NCBI GenBank assembly: GCA_040752835.1
Contig: JBFMGG010000008.1
Coordinates: forward strand, 1-64,000
Length of the DNA: 64,000 nucleotides
DNA from: Campylobacterota bacterium
GTDB lineage: Bacteria; Campylobacterota; Campylobacteria; Campylobacterales; Sulfurimonadaceae
Direction of reading: 5' to 3'
Positions 18,286-27,399 of this stretch are shown piece by piece. Position 1 is the stretch's first letter. Every line of letters starts with the position of its first letter. Position numbers and translations under genes: made by a program. The notes below the pieces were generated by a model. The model was given only the letters and a program-made list of their open reading frames with translations. It did no database searches and had not been told where the DNA came from.

Positions 18286-18840
18286 ATGCTGCGGCTGGCC
18301 TCTTCTTCCCCCACCCGCGCCGAACTGCTTCAGAACGCGGGAATCCCTTTTGTCCAGCAATCGGTCGATTTCGACGAAGATTCGATTCTCGCGACCTCCC
18401 CGAAAAATTTTGTCTACCAGGCGACGCTGGGAAAATACAAAACGAATTTCGAAGCCTTCGGATGTGCCGATTATCCCCTGCTGGTGGCCGACACGGTCGT
18501 AACGGCAGGGGGAAAAATCCTCCGCAAGGCCAAGGACGAAACCGATGCACGGGAGATACTGGCTACCCAAAGCGGCTCGGAAACCGATATCATTACCTGT
18601 ATGATCTACAAAACCCCCCGTCTGGAACTGATCGATATGTCGGTAACCCGTTATTTTTTCGATCCCTTCGAACCTGAGGACCTGGAGCGCTATCTCCAAA
18701 GCGGGCAATGGCGCGGGAAAGCGGGGGCGTGCATGGTGGAGGGGTTTTGCAAACCCTATATCCGGGAAGTACGGGGATTCGAGAGCACCGCGATGGGGCT
18801 TTCCGTCGAAATCCTCAGAATATTCATGGGGGAGGCTTGA
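18286..18840 (+). CDS. maf: Maf-family nucleotide pyrophosphatase
   Basis: 184 residues. The N-terminus MLRLASSSPTRAELL is the Maf signature, and VADTVVTAGGKILRKAKDE is the second conserved block. Maf proteins hydrolyse non-canonical or modified nucleoside triphosphates and can affect septation. Start is the ATG 1 base after the preceding stop; a longer frame from 18232 would run into that gene. The specificity subgroup (YhdE or YceF type) is not clear by eye. Confidence 0.9.
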   Translation: MLRLASSSPTRAELLQNAGIPFVQQSVDFDEDSILATSPKNFVYQATLGKYKTNFEAFGCADYPLLVADTVVTAGGKILRKAKDETDAREILATQSGSETDIITCMIYKTPRLELIDMSVTRYFFDPFEPEDLERYLQSGQWRGKAGACMVEGFCKPYIREVRGFESTAMGLSVEILRIFMGEA

Positions 18841-18841
18841 G

Positions 18842-19594
18842 ATGACGTTGCGTGCGTTGATTCTGGCGGCGGTATTGATGGGGGGGTGCGCGACGACCCC
18901 GGTGACGAACCGGACGCAGTTTATGATGATCTCGACCGATCAGGAGATGAGCCTGGGGGCCAGCGAAGCGCAAAAGGTACTCCAGAAATCCAAACTCAGC
19001 ACCGATAAGGCGCTTCAGGCGAGGGTCAAGCGGATCGGCGAACGGATCGCCGCGGTGAGCGGGCGGAGCGATTTCGCCTGGGAATTCAACGTCATCGAGG
19101 ACGCGACCCCAAACGCTTTTTGTCTTCCCGGCGGAAAAGTCTTTTTTTACACCGGGATTTTGAAGATCGCCGAAAACGACGATCAGATCGCTACGGTGAT
19201 GGGACACGAGATCGCCCATGCCCTGGCGCGGCACGGTGCCGAACGTCTTTCGATGCAGACGGCGAGCAACATCGGGGCGCAGGTGCTGGCCACCGCGCTC
19301 AACATTCCCGCACAGTACCAGAACCTCTATTCGCAGGCGTACGGCATCACCTCGCAGGTTGGGCTGATCCTCCCCTACAGCCGTAAATTCGAACACGAAG
19401 CCGACCAGATCGGGATCTACCTGATGTGGAAAGCGGGACACAATCCCCTCCAGGCGCTCCGTTTCTGGGAAAACATGGCCCGCCTCTCCCGATCGTCGCA
19501 GAAACCGCCCGCGTTTCTTTCGACCCACCCCGCCGACGAAGAGCGGATCGCCGAAATCCGCGCATACATCGCGCAGCTTCCCGTCCGTCCATGA
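18842..19594 (+). CDS. M48-family zinc metalloprotease lipoprotein
   Basis: 250 residues with a lipoprotein signal whose lipobox LMGGC puts the modified Cys at 16. The zinc site HEIAH is at 122-126 (VMGHEIAHALARHG), the third ligand is in EHEADQIG, and NAFCLPGGKVFFYTG is a typical M48 block. Resembles LoiP/YcaL/BepA-type periplasmic proteases that handle outer-membrane protein quality control, without a TPR tail. Begins 1 base after maf and overlaps bioF as ATGA. Confidence 0.88.
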   Translation: MTLRALILAAVLMGGCATTPVTNRTQFMMISTDQEMSLGASEAQKVLQKSKLSTDKALQARVKRIGERIAAVSGRSDFAWEFNVIEDATPNAFCLPGGKVFFYTGILKIAENDDQIATVMGHEIAHALARHGAERLSMQTASNIGAQVLATALNIPAQYQNLYSQAYGITSQVGLILPYSRKFEHEADQIGIYLMWKAGHNPLQALRFWENMARLSRSSQKPPAFLSTHPADEERIAEIRAYIAQLPVRP

Positions 19595-20706
19595 ATCTTC
19601 CCTACGCCGGCGAGCTCAAAGCGCTCAAACGTTCCGGACGCTATCGCGAACGCCGCCTTGCCGACGAGGCGTTGCTCGATGCGGCGTCGAACGACTATCT
19701 GGGATTGGCGCACCTGCCCCTGTTGCACCGCGCGGCGTGCGAGACGCTTGAACGTTCCGCTTACCATGCCCCGAAGGCCTCGATGCTGGTGGGGGGATAC
19801 CACCCCGTCCATGCGGCGTTCGAACGCGCCTTGTGCGAGGCCAACGGCTTCGAAGCGGGGATCGTCATGGGGAGCGGATTCAACGCCAACATCGGCCTCA
19901 TCGAAGCGTTGGTGCGCAAGGGCGATGTGCTGCTCATGGACGAGGATTACCATGCAAGCGGCATCCTCGCCTCCCGCTTATGCGAGGGGGAAGTGCTCTT
20001 TTTCCCCCACAATGACGCGGCGTATCTCGCCGAAGCGCTGGAACGCTTTTCGGGGCGGCGGATCGTCGTCGCGGTCGAGGGGATCTATTCGATGGGGGGA
20101 GATTGCGTCAGCCGCGCGATTCTCGAACTCGCGATGCGTCACGAAACGATTTTGCTGATCGACGAGGCCCACAGCAGCGGGGTGATCGGGCCGAAGCTCA
20201 TGGGGATTCTCGACCATTACGCCATCGCACCCACCCCGCTCATGGTCAAAATGGGGACGCTGGGGAAAGCGTACGGGAGTTTCGGGGCGTACGCGCTGTG
20301 TTCCGAACACGTATGCGAGTATCTGGTTAACCGGGCGAAAAACGTCATCTACGCGACCGCTCCGTCGCTGTACGATACGGCGCTGGCGCACCATGCCCTC
20401 GATTATATCCGCGCCAACGCCGCCTCGCTGGGGAGCAAAATCCGAGCGCGCCGCGCCATCGTAGAGGAGATGCTGGGGATCGACGTCCCGGGCCTGATCG
20501 TTCCGATTCCGATCGGAGACAACCGCGAGGTGATGCGGTTGCAAGAAGAACTCAAAAACGACCTTGGGGTCCATGTCGGCGCGATCCGCCAGCCGACGGT
20601 CAAAAAAGCGATCGTCCGGCTCATCGCGCGGCTCGATCTCGACGAAAACGTTTTACGGCGGGTATGTGAGCGATTTGTCCCGATATTGGATAAAATATCG
20701 CGATGA
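19591..20706 (+). CDS. bioF: 8-amino-7-oxononanoate synthase (BioF) or related AONS-type enzyme
   Basis: PLP-dependent alpha-oxoamine synthase, 371 residues. ASNDYLGLA opens the fold, DEAHSSGVIG is the PLP-ring Asp/His motif, and the Schiff-base Lys lies in MVKMGTLGKAYGSFGAYAL. BioF joins pimeloyl-ACP/CoA with alanine in biotin synthesis. ATG 19591 overlaps the M48 stop as ATGA. No other biotin genes are in the window, so the assignment rests on the protein; KBL (2-amino-3-ketobutyrate ligase) is a less likely alternative. Confidence 0.85.
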   Translation: MNLPYAGELKALKRSGRYRERRLADEALLDAASNDYLGLAHLPLLHRAACETLERSAYHAPKASMLVGGYHPVHAAFERALCEANGFEAGIVMGSGFNANIGLIEALVRKGDVLLMDEDYHASGILASRLCEGEVLFFPHNDAAYLAEALERFSGRRIVVAVEGIYSMGGDCVSRAILELAMRHETILLIDEAHSSGVIGPKLMGILDHYAIAPTPLMVKMGTLGKAYGSFGAYALCSEHVCEYLVNRAKNVIYATAPSLYDTALAHHALDYIRANAASLGSKIRARRAIVEEMLGIDVPGLIVPIPIGDNREVMRLQEELKNDLGVHVGAIRQPTVKKAIVRLIARLDLDENVLRRVCERFVPILDKISR

Positions 20707-21401
20707 ATACCGTCTTGATCGATCGGCTGAAAATTACCCACGGCAAGAGCGTACTCGTCGATATTTCGCTGAATATCGGGAATTCTCTGGCGCTGGTGGG
20801 AGAGAGCGGCAGCGGAAAATCGCTGACCCTCAAAGCCCTCCTGGAACTTTTGGACCCGGGGCTGGAAGTACAACTGCAAAAGCGGTGCGCGTTTGCGTGG
20901 GAGCGGGGGAAAAGCGTCGCCCTGGTCCCGCAAAACCCTTTTACGGCCCTCTCTCCGCTGACACGGATCAAAGACCAGCTTTTCGTGCCGCGCGAACGGA
21001 GCGAAGAACTTTTCGCGCTTCTGGGGCTTGAAAAAGGGTTGCTGGAGCGCTATCCGCCCGAGCTTTCGGGGGGGCAGCTCCAGCGCGTCGTCGTGGCGAT
21101 CGCCCTCTCCAGCATGCCCAGGCTGCTGCTGCTCGACGAGCCTACCACGGCACTCGACCCCGCCTCGAAAGAGGCGATGATCTCCCTACTCGGACGGCTG
21201 CAGTCGAGTATGGGGTTTTCGCTCCTTTTCGTGACGCACGATATGGGGGTCGCCGCATCGTTGTGCGAGGAGATTTGCGTCATCCGAGGCGGCAGGATCG
21301 TAGAAACGGGAAAGACCGCAGAAGTGATCGCCGCTCCCAGAGAAGAATATACCCAAGCGTTAATCGACGCCGAGTTTAAAAACAGAGGATTTAGAATTTG
21401 A
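20703..21401 (+). CDS. Orphan ABC-transporter ATPase (peptide/nickel type)
   Basis: 232 residues. Walker A GESGSGKS, Q-loop in VALVPQNPFTAL, signature LSGGQLQRV, Walker B LLLLDEPTTALD and the H-loop FVTHDMGV are all intact. VPQNPFTALSP and the long C-terminus resemble DppD/OppD/NikD ATPases of peptide or nickel importers. No permease or binding protein is adjacent. It overlaps bioF by ATGA and pbp1A by one base. Confidence 0.85.
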   Translation: MNTVLIDRLKITHGKSVLVDISLNIGNSLALVGESGSGKSLTLKALLELLDPGLEVQLQKRCAFAWERGKSVALVPQNPFTALSPLTRIKDQLFVPRERSEELFALLGLEKGLLERYPPELSGGQLQRVVVAIALSSMPRLLLLDEPTTALDPASKEAMISLLGRLQSSMGFSLLFVTHDMGVAASLCEEICVIRGGRIVETGKTAEVIAAPREEYTQALIDAEFKNRGFRI

Positions 21402-23410
21402 TGAACCTTTATGAACCCGAACAGCTGTCCCTGAAAGCCCGGATGAAAAAATATCTGCTGGCTTTGGCGGCAATTATGATTCTGATCCCCGTCGGTTTCC
21501 TGGGGTATCTCATCTACACGTTCGAATACGAAACCCAGCGCCTGATCAACTATCAGCCGCGCCTCACCACCGAGGTATACGACCGTCACGGCAACAAAAT
21601 CGCCAACCTTTTCAGCGACCAGCACCGGTATTACGTATCGTACGAAAACATCCCGCCTCGACTGATCGAAGCGCTGCTGGCGATCGAGGACACGATGTTC
21701 TTCGAACACTACGGGGTGAATCCCGATGCGATCATGCGGGCGATCATCAAAGACGTCACCGCCGGAAAGCTCAAAGAGGGGGCGAGTACGATCACCCAGC
21801 AGCTGGTCAAAAACACCCTCCTCACCCGCGAGAAAAAGTTTTCGCGCAAATTCAAAGAGGTTCTCTACTCGATCCGGATCGAACAGCAGCTGACGAAAGA
21901 GCAGATCCTCGAGCGCTATTTCAACGAAATCTATCTGGGGCACGGCTATTACGGGATCAAAACGGCCGCCGACGGTTATTTCCGAAAACCGCTTAAAGAG
22001 CTGACTCTCAAAGAGTCGGCGATGCTCGTCGGCCTTCCCAAAGCCCCCAATTTCTATTCGCCGACCCGCAACTACGAACTGTGTCTGGGACGTGCGAACC
22101 GCGTTATCGCGCGGATGCTCGAACTGGGGTGGATCGATCAGGCGACCTACGAAAAAGCGACGCAGGAACGGCCGAAGGTCTACAACGACACGCTGAGCAA
22201 AAACTCCGGTCCCTACATTATCGATGAGGTCATGCGCCAGCTGGGCGACGCGTTTCCCGACATCCGCAGCGGCGGTTACAAGGTGTACACGACGATCGAC
22301 ATGCGGCTGCAGGAGGCGGGATACAAGGCGCTCCAGTCGGGTCGCGACGAAATTCTCAAGCGGGCGCAGGAGGCGGGCGATCTGGACGAAAACATGCAAG
22401 CGCAGCTCAACGGCGCCCTGATCAGTCTCGATCCCTATACGGGGGAGATTCTGGCCATGGTGGGCGGGTATGACTATTCGCTCAGCCCCTTCAACCGCGT
22501 CACTCAGGCCAAGCGCCAGCCGGGTTCGGCGTTCAAGCCCTTCATCTACCAGGTGGCGCTTGATAGCGGAATGTCCCCCGCGTCCCTGGTCCCCGACATC
22601 GCGCGCACCTATACCTATGCGGGGGCGGACGGCGAAGAGAAGACGTGGCAGCCCAAAAACTACAAAAACGAATACAAGGGGATGGTGACGATCCGTGACG
22701 CGCTCACCCATTCGCGCAACCTGGCGACGATCAACATGGTCAGCGACATGGGATTTGGCAAAGTGGTCGAGGGATTGCGCCGGTACGGCATCACCGAGAA
22801 CCTTCCTCCCGATCTTTCGCTGGCGCTGGGGACGATGATGATCTCCCCTCTTGATCTGGCCAAATACTACACGATGTTCGCCAGCGGCGGAGGCCTCACC
22901 AACCCGATTTTGGTGCGCGAGGTCGTTACTCCCTCGGGAGAACGGGTCCGTTACGAAAACAAACGCCGCCAGGTCAACACGCCGCAGCAGATTTACCTGA
23001 TGACGTCGATCCTCAAAGACGTCGTGAACCGAGGAACGGGAACGTTTGCCCGCGTTCCGGGGATCGAGATCGCCGGAAAGACGGGGACGACGAACAAAAA
23101 CGTCGACGCCTGGTTTGCCGGGTATTCGCCGAGCGTCGAAACGGTCGTCTGGTTCGGGCACGACAATAATACTCCGATGCGCCGCAGCGAGACGGGAGGA
23201 CGCGCCGCCGGACAGGCTTTCCGCTACTTTTACGAAGACATGCTGCGCATCTATCCGAATACAAAACGCTATTTCGACCGCCCCGCAGGGGTATACGACA
23301 TCGCGACCGACGGCGAGGGCAACAGCAGCGAGGCGTTCACCGACACCTCAAAAGCCCCGGACGGCACCGAAGGGGCGACCCCCGCGACGAACGAACAGCT
23401 CGTATTCTAG
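21401..23410 (+). CDS. Class A penicillin-binding protein (PBP1A)
   Basis: 669 residues. A cytoplasmic tail and one membrane helix (about 18-40) precede the GT51 glycosyltransferase with catalytic Glu96 (AIEDTMFFEH) and EGASTITQQLVKN. The transpeptidase has SAFK (376-379), SRN (438-440) and KTGT (560-563). It polymerises and cross-links peptidoglycan in the periplasm. I took ATG 21401, which shares one base with the upstream stop; an in-frame TTG three bases earlier is less likely. Last gene of the alaS run. Confidence 0.95.
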   Translation: MNLYEPEQLSLKARMKKYLLALAAIMILIPVGFLGYLIYTFEYETQRLINYQPRLTTEVYDRHGNKIANLFSDQHRYYVSYENIPPRLIEALLAIEDTMFFEHYGVNPDAIMRAIIKDVTAGKLKEGASTITQQLVKNTLLTREKKFSRKFKEVLYSIRIEQQLTKEQILERYFNEIYLGHGYYGIKTAADGYFRKPLKELTLKESAMLVGLPKAPNFYSPTRNYELCLGRANRVIARMLELGWIDQATYEKATQERPKVYNDTLSKNSGPYIIDEVMRQLGDAFPDIRSGGYKVYTTIDMRLQEAGYKALQSGRDEILKRAQEAGDLDENMQAQLNGALISLDPYTGEILAMVGGYDYSLSPFNRVTQAKRQPGSAFKPFIYQVALDSGMSPASLVPDIARTYTYAGADGEEKTWQPKNYKNEYKGMVTIRDALTHSRNLATINMVSDMGFGKVVEGLRRYGITENLPPDLSLALGTMMISPLDLAKYYTMFASGGGLTNPILVREVVTPSGERVRYENKRRQVNTPQQIYLMTSILKDVVNRGTGTFARVPGIEIAGKTGTTNKNVDAWFAGYSPSVETVVWFGHDNNTPMRRSETGGRAAGQAFRYFYEDMLRIYPNTKRYFDRPAGVYDIATDGEGNSSEAFTDTSKAPDGTEGATPATNEQLVF

Positions 23411-23420
23411 GGGTGCGGTT

Positions 23421-23981
23421 TTATCTTTTTTTGGTCGCGGCCGAAAAATAAAGCCAGAGGCTTCCCCCGACGATCAGGAGCGTGAGGGGTGCCAGATAGG
23501 GTTTGTCGGCGACGAGCTCGTACCCTTCGATCAGCGCCGCCCCGCCCAGATAGCTTCCTCCGCCGACCACAACGGTCCAGACCAGCGCTCCCAGCGCGTT
23601 GTAGCCGCTGAATTTCCAAAAATCGTATTTGGTTAGTCCTACCGCCAGCGGAACGAGCGTTTTGAGGCCGTAGACAAACTTTTTGACGACGATGATCCAT
23701 GCCCCGTGCTTTTTGATCAGGAGGTGGGAAAATGCCAGCTTCCGGCGATGTTTTCTGAAATATTCCATCATTTCGGATTTGTGGTAGCGGGACATGTAAA
23801 ACAGCAGGGAATCGCCGATGAAGTTCGCGGTAAAAGCGACCGTCATCGAGAGCGACAGATCCATTTTGCCCATGTAACTGAGCACCCCGGCCCCCAGCAA
23901 GGCGACAAAGCCGCCGCCCAGCGAGTAGAGGAAGACGACCACGTAGCCGTATGTCGAGAGGTTGGTGAGCATTTCATCCAT
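23421..23981 (-). CDS. DedA-family (SNARE-associated/VTT) membrane protein
   Basis: 186 residues from ATG 23981. Multiple hydrophobic helices with the DedA features GAGVLSYMGKMDL, FTANFIGDSLLFYMSRY, and KKFVYGLKTLVPLAVGLTK (the conserved Arg/Gly re-entrant region, here with Lys). DedA proteins act as undecaprenyl-phosphate or lipid flippases needed for envelope integrity. The open frame extends to 24029, but those extra residues overlap an RNA-like hairpin region. No strong ribosome site is visible, so the start is uncertain; ATG 23972 is another option. Confidence 0.85.
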   Translation of the reverse strand: MDEMLTNLSTYGYVVVFLYSLGGGFVALLGAGVLSYMGKMDLSLSMTVAFTANFIGDSLLFYMSRYHKSEMMEYFRKHRRKLAFSHLLIKKHGAWIIVVKKFVYGLKTLVPLAVGLTKYDFWKFSGYNALGALVWTVVVGGGSYLGGAALIEGYELVADKPYLAPLTLLIVGGSLWLYFSAATKKR

Positions 23982-24000
23982 TTTGATTTTTAACGCTGCG

Positions 24001-24068
24001 GGAGTAAAACCCCCGCATGCTACGTTCACACCGGGTTTTCCTCGGCGGAAAGCCCACGCGCAGGTAGC
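24001..24068 (-). other. Structured region between uvrB and the DedA gene
   Basis: On the minus strand, GCTAC and GTAGC arms enclose a hairpin in which GGG-TTTCC pairs with GGAAA-CCC around a GCCGA loop. Immediately after comes a second hairpin, GCGGGG-GTTTTAC-TCCCGC, ending about 20 bases before the DedA ATG. This could be an uvrB terminator, a leader hairpin or a small cis-regulatory RNA. I matched it against riboswitch classes I know and found no fit. Confidence 0.4.
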
Positions 24069-24089
24069 CGCGCTTTCTCCTTTTTAAAT

Positions 24090-26063
24090 TTATAGTTTAC
24101 GAATCTTGGCAATTTCGTCTCGGAGGCGCGCCGCTTCTTCAAACTCCAGTTTTTTCGCCGCCTCCTTCATTTTTGCCGTGAGTTCGTCGACGAGCTTTTT
24201 CCGCTCGGCGGCGGGGAGGGTTTTGGCTTTTTTGGAGCGGTTGTAGAGCTCGGCAGGGTCTTCGAGCTTGAGGTTTTCGTCGAGGGAGCGCTTGGTCGAT
24301 TTGGGGGTGATGCCGTACTCGCGGTTGAACGCCTCCTGCGCGGCGCGCCGTTCGGTCGTGGTGCGGATGGCTCTCTCCATCGATCCGGTGGTTTTGTCGG
24401 CGTACATGATAACCCGTCCCCGTTCGTTTCGCGCCGCCCGCCCGATCGTCTGGATGAGCGAGGTCTCCGAGCGCAGGAACCCCTCCTTGTCGGCGTCGAG
24501 GATCGCCACGAGGCTCACTTCGGGCAGGTCCAGCCCCTCCCGCAGCAGGTTGATCCCCACCAGCACGTCGAAATCGCCTACCCTCAAACCCCGGATGATC
24601 TGGTTGCGCTCGATGGCGTCGATCTCGGAGTGCATGTACTGCACCTTTATCCCCAGATCGGCGAGGTATTTGGTGAGGGCTTCGGCCATTTTCTTGGTCA
24701 GTACCGTCACGAGGACCCGGTCGCCCAGTGCGACCGTCTTTTTGATCTCGTCGTGGAGGTCTTCGACCTGGTTGGCGATCGGCTTGATCGTGATTTCGGG
24801 ATCGAGGAGCCCCGTGGGGCGGATGATCTGATGGGCGAGGGTGGTGGAGAGCTCCAGTTCCTGTGCGGCAGGGGTCGCCGAGACGAACATATAATGAGGC
24901 GCTTTTTCGATGAATTCATCAATCATCAGCGGCCGGTTGTCCAGCGCACTTGGGAGGCGGAAACCGTAGTCGACGAGGACCTCTTTGCGGCTGCGGTCCC
25001 CGGCGTACATCCCCCGAAACTGCGGCAACGACACGTGCGATTCGTCGACGATGATGAGGTATTTGTCGTGGTGGAGGGCGAAGTAATCGAGCAGGGTGTA
25101 GGGTGCTTCTCCCGGGGCTTTGCCGGTGAGGTGGCGGGAGTAGTTCTCGATCCCCTTGCACATCCCGGTGGCCTGGAGCATTTCGAGGTCGAACTCGCAC
25201 CGCTGCTGCAGCCGTTGTGCCTCGACGATTTTTCCCTGCTCGCGCAGCTCTTTGAGCCTCTGCCCCAGTTCCTCTTCGATCGCCCTGATTGCCCGGGAGA
25301 GCTTCTCCTGCCCTACGGCGAACTGGCTCGTGGCGTAGATCGTGATCGTTTCGATGTTCTGGATGACGCTGTTGTTGAGCGGTTCGAAGAGGGCAAGCCG
25401 CTCCACCTCGTCGCCGAAAAACTCGATCCGCAGCGCCTGATCCTGCCAGTAGGGGGGATAGATGTCGACCACCTCGCCGTTGACGCGGAAATGCCCCCCC
25501 TCGAAAACGCTGTCGTTGCGGGCATACCCCATTTCGACGAGGCGCAGCAGCAGTTTTTTCTGGTTCATCTCATCGCCCAGCGCGATCACCTGCACCATCT
25601 TTTCGTACTCTTCGGGGTCTCCCAGACCGTAGTTGGCCGATACCGAGGCGACAACGATGACGTCGTCGTAGCTGAGGAGGTTCGCGGTGGCCGAGAGGCG
25701 CAGCCGCTCGAGCTCGTCGTTGATTGAGCTGTCTTTTTCGATGAAAAGATCCTGGCGGGGAATGTAGGCTTCGGGCTGGTAATAGTCGTAATAGCTGATG
25801 AAATACTCGACGTGGTTTTCGGGAAAAAAGCTTTTGAACTCGCTGTAGAGCTGGGCGGCAAGGGTTTTGTTGTGGGTCATAATGATCGTGGGGAGCTGGA
25901 CGCTCTCGATCACCTTGGCCATCGTGTAGGTTTTGCCCGAGCCTGTCACCCCCTCGAGGGCGACGTAGCGATCCCCCCGTTTGATGCCTCCGCTCAGTGC
26001 TTCGATGGCGACGGGCTGATCGCCTGCGGGTTGATAGGGGGTATGGACTTTAAACAGCGGCAA
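24090..26063 (-). CDS. uvrB: UvrABC excision nuclease subunit B
   Basis: Damage-verification helicase of nucleotide excision repair, 657 residues. Walker A GVTGSGKT is near residues 39-46, and helicase motifs [18 protein letters not shown] and [12 protein letters not shown] follow. The C-terminal UVR domain (about 617-657, [20 protein letters not shown]) binds UvrC/UvrA. The start is a TTG (26061-26063) giving [17 protein letters not shown], the family N-terminus, with GAGGGT upstream. A minus-strand TATAAT lies at 26090-26095. Confidence 0.97.
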   Translation of the reverse strand: MPLFKVHTPYQPAGDQPVAIEALSGGIKRGDRYVALEGVTGSGKTYTMAKVIESVQLPTIIMTHNKTLAAQLYSEFKSFFPENHVEYFISYYDYYQPEAYIPRQDLFIEKDSSINDELERLRLSATANLLSYDDVIVVASVSANYGLGDPEEYEKMVQVIALGDEMNQKKLLLRLVEMGYARNDSVFEGGHFRVNGEVVDIYPPYWQDQALRIEFFGDEVERLALFEPLNNSVIQNIETITIYATSQFAVGQEKLSRAIRAIEEELGQRLKELREQGKIVEAQRLQQRCEFDLEMLQATGMCKGIENYSRHLTGKAPGEAPYTLLDYFALHHDKYLIIVDESHVSLPQFRGMYAGDRSRKEVLVDYGFRLPSALDNRPLMIDEFIEKAPHYMFVSATPAAQELELSTTLAHQIIRPTGLLDPEITIKPIANQVEDLHDEIKKTVALGDRVLVTVLTKKMAEALTKYLADLGIKVQYMHSEIDAIERNQIIRGLRVGDFDVLVGINLLREGLDLPEVSLVAILDADKEGFLRSETSLIQTIGRAARNERGRVIMYADKTTGSMERAIRTTTERRAAQEAFNREYGITPKSTKRSLDENLKLEDPAELYNRSKKAKTLPAAERKKLVDELTAKMKEAAKKLEFEEAARLRDEIAKIRKL

Positions 26064-26117
26064 AAGAGACCCTCAAAAATAGATGTGAAATTATAGCGGA
26101 ATTGTTGTTGCCTGATC

Positions 26118-26158
26118 TTGACTTTTTTAAAAACATGTACTATTATATGTACATGTTT
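26118..26158 (+). promoter_or_regulatory. Promoter and operator of yefM-yoeB
   Basis: TTGACT (26118-26123) and TATTAT (26141-26146) are 17 bp apart, a near-consensus sigma-70 promoter and the best -35 in the window. A perfect inverted repeat with 10-bp arms AAACATGTAC/GTACATGTTT (26131-26140, 26149-26158) covers the -10 box. Its TGTAC cores resemble the TGTACA hexamers bound by YefM-YoeB in other bacteria, which suggests autoregulation by occlusion. Confidence 0.75.
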
Positions 26159-26174
26159 AACAAGGAGGCATTGT

Positions 26175-26429
26175 ATGACCGCCATTACTTATACATCCGC
26201 TCGTGAACAGTTTGCCCGTACGATCGATACGGCTGTCAATGACCATATTCCAGTACTCATAACGCGACGAAGCGGAGGCAATGCCGTGTTAATGTCTGAA
26301 GAAGATTTCCGCTCCTACGAGGAGACCGCTTATCTCATGCAAAGTACAACCAATGCGGTGCGTCTCAACAGCGCTATCGAATCGTTGCGCAGCGGACGCG
26401 GAATCGAAAAAGAGTTGATAGAGGAATGA
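26175..26429 (+). CDS. yefM: YefM-type antitoxin (Phd/YefM family)
   Basis: 84 residues. TAITYTSAREQFARTIDTAV at the N-terminus is the DNA-binding Phd/YefM fold, and VLITRRSGGNAVLMSEEDF is the family signature. The C-terminal segment (about 55-84) would wrap the toxin. ATG 26175 has a strong AAGGAGG six bases upstream; a longer frame from 26118 would begin inside the promoter. Overlaps yoeB by ATGA. The cassette is more AT-rich upstream than its neighbours, in keeping with a mobile module. Confidence 0.93.
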   Translation: MTAITYTSAREQFARTIDTAVNDHIPVLITRRSGGNAVLMSEEDFRSYEETAYLMQSTTNAVRLNSAIESLRSGRGIEKELIEE

Positions 26430-26680
26430 AGATCGTTTTTGCCGAAGAGGCATGGAATGATTATCTCTATTGGCAAGAGACGGATAAAAAAATGCTCAAG
26501 CGGATTAATGAACTGATCAAAGCGATCAGCAGAGAACCGTTTGCGGGGATCGGTGATCCCGAACCGCTGAAATTTAACTGGAGCGGGTTCTGGTCACGGC
26601 GTATCAACCGCGAACATCGGATTGTCTATGCCGTCCAAGACGACTCGATTTTAATCGCCCAGTGCCGATACCATTATTGA
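26426..26680 (+). CDS. yoeB: YoeB-type mRNA interferase toxin
   Basis: 84 residues, exactly the usual length. The catalytic residues known from E. coli YoeB are all at the same numbers: Glu46 (DPEPLK), Arg65 (REHRIVY), His83 and Tyr84 (the terminal RYHY). It would cut mRNA in the ribosomal A site when free of YefM. The toxin therefore looks intact, not degraded. Ends 66 bases before a strong hairpin. Confidence 0.95.
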   Translation: MKIVFAEEAWNDYLYWQETDKKMLKRINELIKAISREPFAGIGDPEPLKFNWSGFWSRRINREHRIVYAVQDDSILIAQCRYHY

Positions 26681-26745
26681 TTCGGTAACCCTCTATGCGT
26701 CTCCGTGTGAAAATAAAGAGCGCGAATGGAAGAGCACATAATTAC

Positions 26746-26769
26746 CTGTATAAAACTACTTTTATACAG
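26746..26769 (+). terminator. Hairpin after yoeB
   Basis: Perfect 10-bp arms CTGTATAAAA/TTTTATACAG with a 4-base loop, 66 bases after yoeB. AT-rich stem and no long T run, so termination strength is uncertain; it may also mark the edge of the cassette. Confidence 0.5.
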
Positions 26770-26869
26770 TCTATAACTCTATGGTTGCTCAAAAGCGAAA
26801 GTGACTATCAAAATGTGTTAAAATTGCGACCAGTAGATCAAACGAAAAAATTCCGATCCGAGGCTAATC

Positions 26870-27142
26870 ATGCTTTTTAATCCGACTCCCCTGGAAAAAC
26901 TCGAAACACTCGCAAGCGACCTTCTCTCCCGCTACAATACGGCTAAAGAAGAACTCGAAACCCTGCGTCAGGAGATTGTCGCCATCCGTGCCCACGGCAG
27001 CGGAAAAGACGATGAGATCGAGCGCCTCACCGCCGAGCTGCGGACCAAAGACGCCGAACTGACGGCCAAAAACGCGGAACTCGCCGAGAAGGATGCCGAG
27101 ATCGAGGCGATCATCGCCAAGATCGAAAGCATGCTGGGCTGA
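26870..27142 (+). CDS. Small coiled-coil protein
   Basis: 90 residues, soluble. From about residue 8 to the end it is nearly continuous heptad coiled coil (ELETLRQEIVAIRA; ELRTKDAELTAKNAELAEKD). Size and character resemble ZapB-like cell-division proteins, but no family-specific motif is visible. It is coupled to the next gene (3-base gap), which has a ZapA-like N-terminal strand pattern. GAGG lies before the ATG. Confidence 0.7.
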   Translation: MLFNPTPLEKLETLASDLLSRYNTAKEELETLRQEIVAIRAHGSGKDDEIERLTAELRTKDAELTAKNAELAEKDAEIEAIIAKIESMLG

Positions 27143-27145
27143 TCC

Positions 27146-27367
27146 GTGAAATCCAAAGTCTCCCTGACGATTAACGCCAAACGTTACGACATCGACGTCG
27201 AAGACGATTTTGCCCGTTTTTTGATCGCCGCGATGAAAGAGGATTTTCATTTCGAGGGGAACAACGACCTCAAAGTACTGTTGCAGGCCTACGTCCGCAA
27301 AAATTTCGCGTTGTTCGAACAGGAAAAGCAGATTGCCCGCTTGATCGAACGGCTGCACAACGCCTGA
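27146..27367 (+). CDS. Small conserved-looking protein, possibly ZapA-like
   Basis: 73 residues starting at GTG 27146, 3 bases after the coiled-coil gene. The N-terminus KVSLTINAKRYDIDVEDDFA has the beta-hairpin pattern of ZapA (vtv.i.g..y.i), followed by helices (FALFEQEKQIARLIERLHNA). It is shorter than typical ZapA. Pairing with a coiled-coil protein makes a division-associated role conceivable, but this is speculation. Confidence 0.6.
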   Translation: MKSKVSLTINAKRYDIDVEDDFARFLIAAMKEDFHFEGNNDLKVLLQAYVRKNFALFEQEKQIARLIERLHNA

Positions 27368-27399
27368 TTTTTCTTCACAATCGCTCCACGATCCTTTTT

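Noticed and set aside
21050-23161. 703-codon open frame on the minus strand opposite the PBP1A gene
   Set aside because: Shadow of the PBP1A gene, whose catalytic motifs are all in the plus frame.
24001-24068. Known riboswitch (preQ1, yybP-ykoY, fluoride, c-di-GMP, cobalamin) before the DedA gene
   Set aside because: Consensus cores of these classes as I recall them do not match; only generic stems are present.
26695-26880. 61-codon frame after yoeB
   Set aside because: It spans a hairpin and the likely promoter of the next gene, overlaps that gene's start, lacks a good ribosome site and shows no domain character.
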